The notes beneath the pieces are model-generated. The model was not told where the DNA came from and made no database searches. It saw only the letters and a program-made list of their open reading frames with translations. From assembly GCF_000027005.1 (NCBI RefSeq), contig NC_012964.1, forward strand, positions 682,001 through 746,000: a stretch of DNA of 64,000 nt, written 5' to 3'. The position numbers were made by a program, and so were the translations under genes. Numbering within the stretch: the first letter of the stretch is position 1; the number at the start of each line of letters is the position of its first letter. Shown piece after piece: positions 39,770 through 49,546 of the stretch. The stretch is from Komagataella phaffii GS115 (Eukaryota; Ascomycota; Pichiomycetes; Pichiales; Pichiaceae).

Positions 39770-39985
39770 ATGACCAATACAGGTGATTATTTTGCAAGAT
39801 CTTCCTCACACCACAACACTGTGCAGGTTGTGCTTGCCCCATTCGGAATTGTACCCCATCTAGATTTTGCGAAGGCTTTGAAATTTATACGACCTAGAGA
39901 AGAAGAGGTGCTAAAACAAGAGTTGAGCTTGATTGTAAGCGATGACAGTGTATTATTCAGAGAAAATCGGCTTGCCGAAGACTGA
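39770..39985 (+). other. upstream ORF overlapping the ERG7 start
   Basis: The ATG at 39770 (context CACACAATGACC, favourable) opens a 71-codon frame that runs 44 bases past the ERG7 ATG in another frame. If it lies in the transcript it would depress ERG7 translation. It resembles no protein that I know and may lie upstream of the transcription start. Confidence 0.4.
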
Positions 39986-42108
39986 TCCTCAAAGATGGAG
40001 GCTGAGGGTCAATGAGCTCGGACGTCAGTATTGGGATTACATTGAAAAGGAGGACTTGAAGAACGACCCTCAAACACCATACGTCCAGTATCTCTTGAAA
40101 GGAGATGAATTTGAATGTCCAATACCTGAAAAACCTCAATCTGCTTTTGAATCGGCCCGAAATTGTGCAGATTTTTTAGCTTTGATTCAAGATGAATCTG
40201 GAGTGTTTCCGTGTCAATACAAAGGACCAATGTTCATGAGCATAGGCTACGTTGTAGCATGTTATTTCACTAATACACCAATTCCAGATCATGTAAGGAC
40301 CGAAATGATCAGATATGTAGTCAATACAGCCCATCCGGTGGATGGAGGCTGGGGACTACACGAGTGGGATAAATCGACATGTTTTGGAACATGTATGAAT
40401 TACGTTGTCCTTCGATTGTTGGGACTTCCAAAAGATAATCCAGTGTGTATCAAGGCTAGAAAGGTATTACATGCTCTAGGAGGAGCTTTGGCCACTCCAT
40501 ATTGGGGAAAGGCTTGGCTTTCACTTCTAAATGTGTACAAATGGGAAGGAGTGAACCCTGCACCTCCAGAAATGTGGAATCTTCCATACTCGCTCAAAAT
40601 TCATCCATGTAGATGGTGGGTACATACAAGAGCCATTGCTTTACCACTGAGTTACATTTCTTCCTACAAAAGTCAAATGCCTCTGACTCCACTGTTGAAA
40701 GAGCTGAGAAATGAAATATTTCTACAGGATTTCGATACCATAGACTTTTCTAAGCATAGGAACAATGTGTGTGGTATCGATCTTTATTATCCTCATACTT
40801 CACTGTTGGACTTTGCGAACAGTATTCTTGTCGGCTACGATAAAATTAGACCTACATGGTTGCTGAAAGAATCTAATGATGCAGTGTATGAGCTGATTAA
40901 GAAAGAGCTTGCCAACACAGAGCATCTATGTATCGCTCCTGTGAATGCTGCTTTTAATACGATTGTTGCATACCTTGAAGAAGGTCCAGAGTCGTACAAT
41001 TTCAAACGCTTGCAAGAAAGATTCAAAGATGTCATCTTCCATGGGCCCCAAGGAATGACCACTATGGGTACCAACGGCACGCAGGTCTGGGACACCAGTT
41101 TTTGCCTACAATACTTTTTCATGGCAGGATTAGCAGATCTTGATGAATATGAGGAGTTAATTATCAGGTGCTTCAAGTTTTTGTATAAGATCTCAATTCA
41201 CAACTGATACTGTCGATGGTTCATACAGAGACAAAAGGATCGGATGCTTTCCATTTAGTACCAAGGAGCAAGGTTACACAGTAAGTGATTGCACTGCCGA
41301 GGCAATCAAGGCGATCTTGATGGTGAAAAACCATCCCAAATTTGCCTACCTTGGAGATTACATTGATGAGGATCTGCTTAAGAAAGGTATTGATGGATTA
41401 TTATCTCTACAAAACGTGGGGTCATATCATTTTGGTTCGTTCTCGACATATGAAAGCACTAGAGCTAATCCTGCGCTGGAAAAGATCAACCCCGCAGAAG
41501 TATTTGGCAATATCATGGTAGAGTATCCTTACGTAGAATGTACAGACTCTTCGGTTTTGGGTCTTACCTATTTCAGAGAACATTGGGACTATCGCCGACA
41601 CGATATTGACACTGCTATAGAGAGGGGTGTCAAGTTCATCTGCGACGCCCAGCAGGAAGATGGGTCATGGTATGGCTGTTGGGGGGTCTGCTTTACTTAC
41701 GCAGGAATGTTTGCGCTAGAAGCTTTGGCTTCTGTGAATCAATATTATGAAACCAATGAAGTAGTGAGGAAAGGGTGTGATTTCCTGGTCTCCAAGCAGA
41801 TGGCTGATGGTGGCTGGTCTGAAAGTATCAAATCCTGTGAAACTCATACCTATGTTCGTGGAAAAAGGGGTATGGTAGTTCAAACTTCTTGGGTTCTAAT
41901 AGGTTTGATTCTTGCTAAGTACCCCCATAAGGAAGTCATAGACAGGGGGGTTCAACTAATCATGAGTCGCCAAAAGACAAGAGGAGACTTTGACTTTGAA
42001 GCTGTAGAAGGTATTTTCAACCATAGCTGCGGAATTGAGTATCCAAACTACAAATTCCTGTTTCCCATCAAGGCCTTGGGGTTATATTCCAAAGAGTATG
42101 AGCAATAA
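39942..42108 (+). CDS. ERG7: lanosterol synthase, interrupted by a one-base frameshift
   Basis: Oxidosqualene-lanosterol cyclase of ergosterol synthesis, on lipid droplets and ER. The first part (39942-41207) starts MTVYYSEKIGLPKTDPQRW, as in S. cerevisiae Erg7 (MTEFYSDTIGLPKTDP). It contains GIFPCQYKGPMFM-like and GGWGLHEWDKSTCFGT blocks and ends FKFLYKISIHN-stop. The second part (to 42108) continues in the next frame: QFTTDTVDGSYRDKR, then the catalytic-Asp motif DCTAEA, then QW repeats and NHSCGIEYPNYKFLFPIKAL. One surplus base near 41190 explains the shift; total length then fits about 721 residues (S. cerevisiae 731). The catalytic Asp lies after the break, so the first product alone would be inactive. 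The enzyme is essential in yeasts, so an assembly error is likely. Confidence 0.93.
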
Positions 42109-42260
42109 TGTAAATATATAGAAGTCGTTTATAATAAAAGTGTAAGCGCGTAGTTACAACTGAATAAAATCCTAATTATAAATGAATTTTCAAGTTCCCC
42201 AGTTTCGAGTGTCTAACATTTACCGATTCGATTTCCTAATCATACACTGACCAACAAACC

Positions 42261-42899
42261 ATGACGTCCAGTTACGATATAAATTCCCTAACTCTAGGGG
42301 TTCCTGATTATGATATAACTGATATTTCAACGTTCGATTTGACCAGATTGGGAGATTTGAAAAAGCTGATAGAATCATCTTTGACACACCTATTTGATAC
42401 CTTAAAAGACCAAAATGTGGATATGGACACTTCTTTGCTGACCGAAGACGGCTTTCCAAGAGATGATATTGATATCGTAAAGGTGAGACTAACTCGAACG
42501 AGCATTGTAAGATTACGGAATGACCACAAGAAAATTCTGGAAGCTCTCAATTTGAGGTTACAGGAGCATTACAGTAACAACACCATATCCGACTCGACTT
42601 CCAAAGACCAAGGCGATGTTGTCGAATCAGCAATTCCGTTTGCAAGAATCTCAGAAGTTGTCAGAGATAGTCCTGCTGACAAGGCTGGTTTACAATCGGA
42701 TGACCTCATAGTAACTTTTGAAAAGCTAACTACGACCAGTGCCAATTTGTTACAGAATATCAGTCGGATAGTCTTGGAGAATGAAAATCAGCCTATCAAA
42801 CTGACAGCAAAGAGACACGGAGAACTGCTTGAACTGACTCTGACTCCAAAGAAATGGGAAGGTGGGGGACTTCTTGGCTGTAGGCTGAATCTATTATAG
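42261..42899 (+). CDS. NAS2: proteasome assembly chaperone Nas2 (p27/PSMD9)
   Basis: Nas2 binds Rpt5 during assembly of the 19S base. The 212-residue product has the N-terminal helical hairpin with the conserved block GFPRDDIDIVKVRLTRTSIV and LRNDHKKIL. A PDZ domain follows at about residues 125-200 (PFARISEVVRDSPADKAGLQ, DDLIVTFEKL). The tail KWEGGGLLGCRLNLL matches the family end GRGLLGCHI-like. It is convergent with URM1 across 55 bp. Confidence 0.92.
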   Translation: MTSSYDINSLTLGVPDYDITDISTFDLTRLGDLKKLIESSLTHLFDTLKDQNVDMDTSLLTEDGFPRDDIDIVKVRLTRTSIVRLRNDHKKILEALNLRLQEHYSNNTISDSTSKDQGDVVESAIPFARISEVVRDSPADKAGLQSDDLIVTFEKLTTTSANLLQNISRIVLENENQPIKLTAKRHGELLELTLTPKKWEGGGLLGCRLNLL

Positions 42900-42954
42900 A
42901 GGGGGGTGTATCTTAATATAATGGTTGCTAGAGGGAAATGTGTCACATAAAAGG

Positions 42955-43304
42955 TTAACCACCATGGAGAGTGCTGGTAAATGTTATCAGATCTTTATCT
43001 TGCAGTTCGTATTCATCCTCACCTTCCAATTCCCAATCGGTATCATTGATTAGGACCAAAATGCCTGGCCTTATACTTCCGTCTTCAATAAATACATCCT
43101 CATCCTTGCGATCTTTTAATAAATGTTCAACTAGATGCTGGGTCAACTCTCTGAAGTTTGAGCCATCCTCAACTTGCACGGTATGCTCTCGCACATGGCC
43201 AAATATAGCATCAAGTCCGCCCCTATTTGTTAGCGTATGCTCAAAAAACTCTCGTAGAGTCTTGTTTGTCAGGCTTACAGAAATTCTACGTTGATGGTCA
43301 ACAT
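42955..43304 (-). CDS. URM1: ubiquitin-related modifier Urm1, two exons
   Basis: Urm1 is the sulfur carrier for tRNA wobble-uridine thiolation and a protein modifier. I read join(42955..43222, 43279..43304), 97 residues (S. cerevisiae 99). Exon 1 gives MLTINVEF plus two bases of a Leu codon. Exon 2 gives GGLDAIFGHVREHTVQV, matching S. cerevisiae EFLGGLDAIFG across the junction. SIRPGILVLINDTDWELEGE and the terminal TLHGG needed for thiocarboxylation are present. The unspliced frame would lack the first beta strand. It is divergent from BRF1 (141 bp). Confidence 0.95.
43223..43278 (-). other. URM1 intron (56 nt)
   Basis: 5' splice site GTAAGC at 43278, branch CGCTAAC, then AAATAG ending at 43223. 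It joins at phase 2 within a Leu codon and rebuilds the invariant EFLGGLDA. Confidence 0.9.
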
Positions 43305-43445
43305 TTTTCGTTTTGTCACTTGGGGGCTCCTGCTATAGTGGGAAGGAGAGCTTGAATTAAAAGTCTGGGTATCGCGAACCCTTTCACATAGTTTAGAATA
43401 GAATCAATATTATTCGAACTTCCTCCCTCATAATCAATAGTCCCG

Positions 43446-45152
43446 ATGGCTACACTAAATAAACCACGTTGTAAAAACTGTGGGGGAACAGAGTTCACCA
43501 GAGATATTAACACTCCCGCTTCTGACCTGGCGTGTGTAGAGTGTGGTACAGTTAGTGAAGAAAATCCCATTGTATCAGAGGTCTCCTTTGGTGAGACAGC
43601 TAGTGGAGCTGCCACAGTACAAGGTGCCTTTGTTGGCTCAGATCAAGCAAGAGCCAATTTTGGAAATAACAGAGGGTCTTTGGACTCTCGTGAACAAACA
43701 CTCAATAAGGGTAAACGAAGGATAAAGACTGTGGCTGCTGTTCTTGGTATCGCTGATTACATCTCGGATGCCGCATACTTATGGTTTCGACTGGCTCTGA
43801 CAAATAATTTCGTTCAAGGAAGGAGATCTCAAAATGTAGTAGCTGCATGTCTGTACATCGCCTGTAGGAAAGTGAAGACACACCACATGCTAATTGACTT
43901 TAGTTCACGATTGCAGATATCTGTTTACTCGGTAGGCGCTACATTTTTAAAGATGGTGAAAACTTTGCATATCTCTAACCTACCTTTGGCAGATCCCTCT
44001 TTGTTCATCCAGCATTTTGCCGAGCAGCTAAACTTTGGGAATTCCAAGATCAAGGTAATAAAAGACGCTGTTAAACTGGCCCACAGGATGGCTGATGATT
44101 GGATACACGAGGGTAGACGGCCTGCTGGTATTGCAGGAGCATGCTTGATGCTGGCAGCAAGAATGAACAATTTCAGAAGAACGCATTTGGAGATTGCAGC
44201 GGTCGCCAAAATTGGTGAAAGCACCATTCAGAAAAGACTCAATGAGTTTAAAAATACGAATGCTTCTAAGCTGAGCATTGACGAGTTTAGAAAGGCAACC
44301 AACATAGAATCTACCGCTCCTCCGTCATACACATCAAACAGAATTAAAGAAAAAGCAATACAGCAAATGATAAATCATAACAATAAGTACTCCGAAGAGA
44401 AAGAAACAGTGATGAATTTCATCCTTAAAGATTCTGAAATATCGTCCGAAGAGATTCGAACTTATATCTTAAAAATTCAAAAGCAACAAAGGGAAGACCT
44501 GAAAAGAAAAGTCAACCAAGTTGTATCTCCCTCTCCTGGCGAAGTAGGTGAAATACAACGATCCATCGATGAAGATGAAGATGACGACGATGAAAGCGAG
44601 GACGAATCTGATAAAGATGGCAATACAGCTAATTCGATATATAATAGCTTTGAAAGACAACAACAGGATCAAGCCAGGCTTATCGAACTTAATCGTCCCA
44701 AGAATCTTCACAAGTTGCCAACTACCGGAGATCTGTTGGGAAAAATCAAGTCTGATCCAGAAAACCTGGAAGATGTAGATGATGAAGAACTTGAAGGTTT
44801 TCTTTTGACAGAGGACGAAAGTAGGATCAAAGAACGTGTTTGGGTTGGTCTGAACCATGATTTCCTCATCGAGCAAGAGAAACGACGACTGAAGGAGGAA
44901 TCTGATAAACTGGCGGGACACACCACAATCAAAAGACGGCGTAAGAAGAATATCGACGATGATGGGTTGGGAATACCCAAGACTGAACTGACTGAATTTG
45001 CAAGTGGCCTTGACCCTGCCGCACTCGGTCTTCAAAGCTCCATAAATAGCATTGGTGAAGGTTCCAGTGCACTGAGCAGCGCAAAGTCCATGTTGCAGAA
45101 GAAATCTTACAGTAAGAAACTAAACTATGCTGCAGTAGAGAACTTGTTCTAG
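43446..45152 (+). CDS. BRF1: TFIIIB subunit Brf1
   Basis: TFIIB-related factor for RNA polymerase III (tRNA, 5S). The 568-residue product has a zinc ribbon (CKNCGG at 9, CVECG near 30). Two cyclin folds follow at about residues 85-270 (KTVAAVLGIADYISDAAYLW, GRRPAGIAGACLMLAARMN). The Brf1-specific C-terminus has a highly acidic stretch (DEDEDDDDESEDESDKDG) and the homology block II region (RVWVGLNHDFLIEQEKRRLK) that binds TBP and Bdp1. The start at 43446 (MATLNKPRCKNCG) is the only plausible one. Confidence 0.94.
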   Translation: MATLNKPRCKNCGGTEFTRDINTPASDLACVECGTVSEENPIVSEVSFGETASGAATVQGAFVGSDQARANFGNNRGSLDSREQTLNKGKRRIKTVAAVLGIADYISDAAYLWFRLALTNNFVQGRRSQNVVAACLYIACRKVKTHHMLIDFSSRLQISVYSVGATFLKMVKTLHISNLPLADPSLFIQHFAEQLNFGNSKIKVIKDAVKLAHRMADDWIHEGRRPAGIAGACLMLAARMNNFRRTHLEIAAVAKIGESTIQKRLNEFKNTNASKLSIDEFRKATNIESTAPPSYTSNRIKEKAIQQMINHNNKYSEEKETVMNFILKDSEISSEEIRTYILKIQKQQREDLKRKVNQVVSPSPGEVGEIQRSIDEDEDDDDESEDESDKDGNTANSIYNSFERQQQDQARLIELNRPKNLHKLPTTGDLLGKIKSDPENLEDVDDEELEGFLLTEDESRIKERVWVGLNHDFLIEQEKRRLKEESDKLAGHTTIKRRRKKNIDDDGLGIPKTELTEFASGLDPAALGLQSSINSIGEGSSALSSAKSMLQKKSYSKKLNYAAVENLF

Positions 45153-45289
45153 ATGGACCCAACTGCCATTACTAGGGGGTTGTAATTGATGAAACTATAT
45201 ACCATATATGTAATACTAAATACCTTGAAAAACCGCTGGCACGCGAACGACGAATATCTATCTGCTGCGTGAATCTTGTAGACAGTGTG

Positions 45290-45295
45290 ACGCGT
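45290..45295. promoter_or_regulatory. MCB (ACGCGT) at the POL31 start
   Basis: ACGCGT, the MBF site of S-phase genes, lies 8 bp before the POL31 ATG, and a variant ACGCGAA lies 50 bp further upstream at 45241. S. cerevisiae replication genes use MCBs, but here the exact site is so close to the ATG that it may lie in the leader. Confidence 0.4.
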
Positions 45296-45302
45296 ACAAA
45301 AT

Positions 45303-46688
45303 ATGACAATGGACCAAGAAGTTAGGAGAAGAGAAGTCGTACGAAGCTCGGACTCCAATAAAGCGCTGCTGTATACACTCAATAAGAATAATCGCAACTA
45401 TGATAGACAATATGCTTCAATCTATACTGCTAGAGCAAATAAGTTGAAACCACGGCTGATTGAAAAGTGCTCTGAGAAATGGAAAGGTGAAAAGATCAAT
45501 GGCATTCCCGTTAGCCACACAGAGAAGGTCTTGAACATATCTTCGAACAAGGCGACCTGGTGTGTTGGCACTGTGTTTTGTGACCTGAAATACAAACCCA
45601 ATATTCTGAAAGATGTCAGTGAAAGTATGTACGGAGGACCAGTGGTCAAAAAAGTAGACGGAACATACGCTGATCGAGAATCCGATCAACTCATGCTGGA
45701 AGACGAGAGTGGAAGAATAGCATTGGATGGAGAACTAATTGATAAGATTTTATTAGTCACTGGCTGCATCGTTGGAGTCTTGGGGATGGAGATTAACCCT
45801 GGAGTTTTCACAGTGGTTGACATAGTGTATCCTGAGCCAGGTCTGCAAAAACCGAGACTCCTTTCCAATCATAGAATAGCCCTAGTTTCAGGACTTGGGA
45901 TAAATGGAGACAACTTGGATCTTAGTCGGCTGGAATTACTGAAAGAGTTTCTCACGGGTGAGCTACTGGAGAACCAGGCTCAAGAGTCATCGATAGCTAA
46001 GCTAATCATTGCCGGAAACTCGATAAAAGTTGGAGATCTTAATAAGATTCACCAAGATAAGAAAAACAAATTCAAAGCAACTTATGCTTCAAACTATAAT
46101 GCCACAGCCGTTAGTCAATTGGACAATTTCATTCACGACGTCATTCAAACTATTCCGGTGGATATACTCCCTGGTGCTGAAGATCCCGCTGAAATCGCTC
46201 TACCGCAGCAACCTCTTCATAAGGCATTTTTTAATTCTTCCAGACAGTTCGTAGGGAATCGACTAAATACCAAGACTAATCCTCAATGGTGGGATCTTGC
46301 GGGCACAGAAATATTGGGGACCAGTGGAGAGAATATTGATGATATCTTTAAGTATGTGGTACCAAATGATTACCATGTTGATGAAGATGGTTGTGAGAAC
46401 TCAAGAATTAAAATAATAGAATCTACAATAAGGTGGCAACATATTTTGCCCACGGCTCCAGACACTCTATGGTGCTATCCATATCAGGATGACGATCCAT
46501 TTGTTCTAGAAAGCACACCTCATGTGTATTTTGTTGGAAACCAAGCTCGATTTGAATCTAAAGATATTATCTTGGATAATGGCTTCAAAGTGAAGCTGTT
46601 GTCTTTGCCACGATTCGACCAAACAGGAGAAGTGGTAATCTTAGATCTGAACGACCTGTCGACCAACCTCGTTTCATTTAGTGTCTAA
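45303..46688 (+). CDS. POL31: DNA polymerase delta (and zeta) B-subunit
   Basis: Non-catalytic subunit joining Pol3 or Rev3 to Pol32 at the fork. The 461 residues include an OB-fold part (NKATWCVGTVFCDLKYKPNI, DQLMLEDESGRIALDGELI, TGCIVGVLGMEINPG). A calcineurin-like, inactive phosphoesterase fold follows (RIALVSGLGINGDNLD, ILPGAEDPAEIALPQQPLH, then FVGNQARFES). The start is the ATG at 45303 or the one two codons later; no other Met precedes the conserved region. The end is 20 bp from MSM1. Confidence 0.92.
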   Translation: MTMDQEVRRREVVRSSDSNKALLYTLNKNNRNYDRQYASIYTARANKLKPRLIEKCSEKWKGEKINGIPVSHTEKVLNISSNKATWCVGTVFCDLKYKPNILKDVSESMYGGPVVKKVDGTYADRESDQLMLEDESGRIALDGELIDKILLVTGCIVGVLGMEINPGVFTVVDIVYPEPGLQKPRLLSNHRIALVSGLGINGDNLDLSRLELLKEFLTGELLENQAQESSIAKLIIAGNSIKVGDLNKIHQDKKNKFKATYASNYNATAVSQLDNFIHDVIQTIPVDILPGAEDPAEIALPQQPLHKAFFNSSRQFVGNRLNTKTNPQWWDLAGTEILGTSGENIDDIFKYVVPNDYHVDEDGCENSRIKIIESTIRWQHILPTAPDTLWCYPYQDDDPFVLESTPHVYFVGNQARFESKDIILDNGFKVKLLSLPRFDQTGEVVILDLNDLSTNLVSFSV

Positions 46689-46708
46689 TATTTATTTACA
46701 TGTATGAC

Positions 46709-48352
46709 TTATTCATACGCACCTGCTCTGAGAGGTACTTTGATTAGTGGTGGCGTAGAGCCCTTGAGAAATTTTGCACCTTGACCGTAACTAGAATCCT
46801 GCTGAAATGCAGCATAGGTAGCTGTCCGTTTGGAACTTTCGACCTTAATCATGTCTAACAATTTGTTAGATAATCCAGGAATAAAGGGCTGGAGTAATAT
46901 CAAACAAACTCTGGTTACGTCCAAGGCAACAAATATTGACAAGTCTTGAAGACGCTCATTTGACTTTAGGTTCCATGGTTCAGTAGAGTTCACAAATTGA
47001 TTGACCTTGAGCATCAGGTCGAATATTTCTCCAACTGATTTGTGTGTAGTAAACGTTGACATCAAAACGTCAATCTTAGAGAACAGTTGCTGCGCATCGT
47101 CAACAATTTCATCGTAACTTTTTTTCAATTCTGCAGCTTTTTCCAAATCACCTTCCCATCCTCTTTCCAAAATACGTTTCCAGACAAGATTCATGTCTTC
47201 GTTGGAAAAGCTCATTACAGATCTGGCAGGGTCAAAAGACTTTGAGATACATCTAGTGACAACGTTACAAATTTTGTCAATGAATAAATCTCTATGATCG
47301 TTTAGTTTCCTTTCTGTGAAGTCACAGTCGTTGCTCAATATTGAATTTGCACCGAGAAATAACCTTAGAGAATCGACGCCATAATAGTCACCAATGGCTA
47401 AAGGATCAGCAACATTTCCTTTTGATTTTGACATTTTTGATCCTCCCATCAACCAGTGACCGTGAACAACTACCTTTTCAGGCGGAGATACCTTGGCAGC
47501 CATAAGGAATGCTGGCCAATATATGCAATGAAATCGAGAAATATCTTTTCCGATCAGATGAGTTCCAGGCCAAAATTCTTTGTACCGGCTTGAGGGGTAT
47601 CCGATAGAGGTCAAATAGTTTACTAATGCATCGAACCAAACATAGATCTTTTGCGACTCGTCATTCGGGACTGAAATTCCCCATTGCAATCTGGAACTTG
47701 GTCTCGATATTGATAGATCTTGCAAAGGCTCCCTTTCTAGCTCTTTCAAGAGATCCGAGTAATAGTTAGCTGGAATGACAAACTGCGGATTTGCTTTATA
47801 GAGATCAATCAATTGAGACTGAAAAGCTGATAGTTTGAAAAAATAATTTTCCTCTGATTCGTAGACTACCTCCGATCCAGTTTCTGTGCTGACAGTTTTG
47901 CCATCTCTTTGCTCAACTTGGGATTCTGGATAGAAAGTTTCATCAGAAACGCTGTACCACCCGCTATGCTTTCCCTTGTAAATATAGCCATTCTTCCAAA
48001 CGGTTTCCCAAAACTGGCGTACTGTAGCCAGATGATCAGCATCAGTGGTCCTTATAAACCTGTCATACTGAATATCGCTTATTTGAGCCAGATGTTTGAA
48101 TTTATTGCTTAAGTTGTCGCAAAACAGTCTCGGATCCGTCTTGTTCAGTTCTGCAGCTATTTGGACTTTGAGACCGTGTTCATCAGTACCAGTAGTAAAG
48201 TAGTTCGGTGTTTCCTTAAGGTCCAACCATCTTTTTTGGAAGTCACACAGCAGCATGGAATATAGATGACCTAAATGAGGAGCAGCATTGACGTAGAATA
48301 TTGGAGTTGTTATGAAATATTTGGAAGCAGAGCTCAGGTATGCTCCCACCAT
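46709..48352 (-). CDS. MSM1: mitochondrial methionyl-tRNA synthetase
   Basis: Class I synthetase charging mitochondrial tRNA-Met. The 547 residues show the HIGH-type signature APHLGHLY at 24-31, TTGTDEHGLKVQ, a WYSVSDETFY block and GSKMSKSKGNVADP around residue 305. The helical anticodon-binding domain is C-terminal. It has no zinc knuckle or C-terminal EMAP domain, which fits the organellar/bacterial short form and not cytosolic Mes1. Confidence 0.94.
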   Translation of the reverse strand: MVGAYLSSASKYFITTPIFYVNAAPHLGHLYSMLLCDFQKRWLDLKETPNYFTTGTDEHGLKVQIAAELNKTDPRLFCDNLSNKFKHLAQISDIQYDRFIRTTDADHLATVRQFWETVWKNGYIYKGKHSGWYSVSDETFYPESQVEQRDGKTVSTETGSEVVYESEENYFFKLSAFQSQLIDLYKANPQFVIPANYYSDLLKELEREPLQDLSISRPSSRLQWGISVPNDESQKIYVWFDALVNYLTSIGYPSSRYKEFWPGTHLIGKDISRFHCIYWPAFLMAAKVSPPEKVVVHGHWLMGGSKMSKSKGNVADPLAIGDYYGVDSLRLFLGANSILSNDCDFTERKLNDHRDLFIDKICNVVTRCISKSFDPARSVMSFSNEDMNLVWKRILERGWEGDLEKAAELKKSYDEIVDDAQQLFSKIDVLMSTFTTHKSVGEIFDLMLKVNQFVNSTEPWNLKSNERLQDLSIFVALDVTRVCLILLQPFIPGLSNKLLDMIKVESSKRTATYAAFQQDSSYGQGAKFLKGSTPPLIKVPLRAGAYE

Positions 48353-48530
48353 ATTATATTGTCTATAAAACGTAGATGGTAAATACAGTGGTTAAGTGCG
48401 AGCGAAAATAGTTATACTTGATGGGTCGTCTCCTTTTGGTGTGATACAAACTATTTACTATATAAAACGTAGTTTCGAACTTTGATACCGATTGAAGTAT
48501 TCATGTAACCACTAGCATTTCACCATCCTA

Positions 48531-49373
48531 TTACTGAGTCTTTTCCACAAAAATAGCCATCAAGGCAAACACACTGTAGAACATGGCCAATGGATATGCA
48601 ATCAACATGCGGACATTCTGTAATCTCAAAACTGACACTATAAACCCAGAAGCTGAAGTTGTGCACCACAGAATAGCCAAAATAGCTGCCACATACCCAG
48701 GAAGGTTGTCCAATGGAACGAAAACGGCAACTGCCGACAGCAACACCAAGGGTAACAAACAATATCCAATGACACTGGCAGTCCGTATGAGATCAATCGA
48801 AGCGTCTTGTGACATGAGCTTGAATAAAATATGTTGGCATATGGTACCGAAAAGGGCAACTCCATAGATGTATCCAAAATGAGTCTTCCCACTGAGCAAC
48901 AAAAAGGTAGCAAATGCTAAGCAGAAGAGAATAGGACCAGCCAAGTCCGAGTCTGTCATGATATCTGCACTTATATTGCCACGCCTTGGATTTAATACGG
49001 CTGCCGTTTTCTCTTTAATATGTTTAAAATTGATACCCAATTCCTCGAGTAATGGAGGTTCTCCCGGGTACCCACTGGTGGAAAATGCTGCCAAGAAGCC
49101 CTGTGATAGTTTCTGATCTCCTATGGACCCACTGACATTATTAAAGTCCATAGATCCAGAAGGAAATGACTGGAATGGCGGTGGCTGCTGCTGTTGTTGC
49201 TGTTGTGATTGAGCTGCGGGAATTTGAAAGCCTGGAGCTGGGGAGTGTGACTGGCTCACATGATACGGTGTTTGCTTTTGCTGAAACGGTTGCTCCGCAG
49301 AATAAGATTGTTGTTGTGGAAGCGACGCAGGGTTGTATTGACCAAACTGCTGTGGTTGTTGATAGAAAGACAT
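48531..49373 (-). CDS. YIP1: Rab-GTPase-binding Golgi membrane protein Yip1
   Basis: Yip1 binds Ypt1/Ypt31 and Yif1 and is needed for COPII vesicle budding and fusion. The 280-residue product has a Gln/Pro-rich cytosolic N-terminus (poly-Q run near residue 57). The Yip1 signature PPLLEELGINFKHIKEKTAAVLNP comes next, then SDLAGPILFC and five hydrophobic helices to the C-terminus. It is longer than S. cerevisiae Yip1 (248) because of the Q-rich part. Confidence 0.92.
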   Translation of the reverse strand: MSFYQQPQQFGQYNPASLPQQQSYSAEQPFQQKQTPYHVSQSHSPAPGFQIPAAQSQQQQQQQPPPFQSFPSGSMDFNNVSGSIGDQKLSQGFLAAFSTSGYPGEPPLLEELGINFKHIKEKTAAVLNPRRGNISADIMTDSDLAGPILFCLAFATFLLLSGKTHFGYIYGVALFGTICQHILFKLMSQDASIDLIRTASVIGYCLLPLVLLSAVAVFVPLDNLPGYVAAILAILWCTTSASGFIVSVLRLQNVRMLIAYPLAMFYSVFALMAIFVEKTQ

Positions 49374-49546
49374 TCCCCTTTTTGGTATGTAATGCCTTCA
49401 GTTGTCCAGATCTTAGTGAAGCTTGTGATGGGTTCAAGAAGCAAGAGAAAATCGAGGGTTAGAGAAAATAGTGCTAGCTAAAACGCGGTTTAAATATGAT
49501 GATCCTCAAAATATTCTACTACTCTCAGTAGAAAGCAGAATGAACC

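Noticed and set aside
41160..41320. An intron explaining the ERG7 reading-frame break
   Set aside because: Conserved protein sequence continues on both sides with only about four bases to spare, far too few for an intron.
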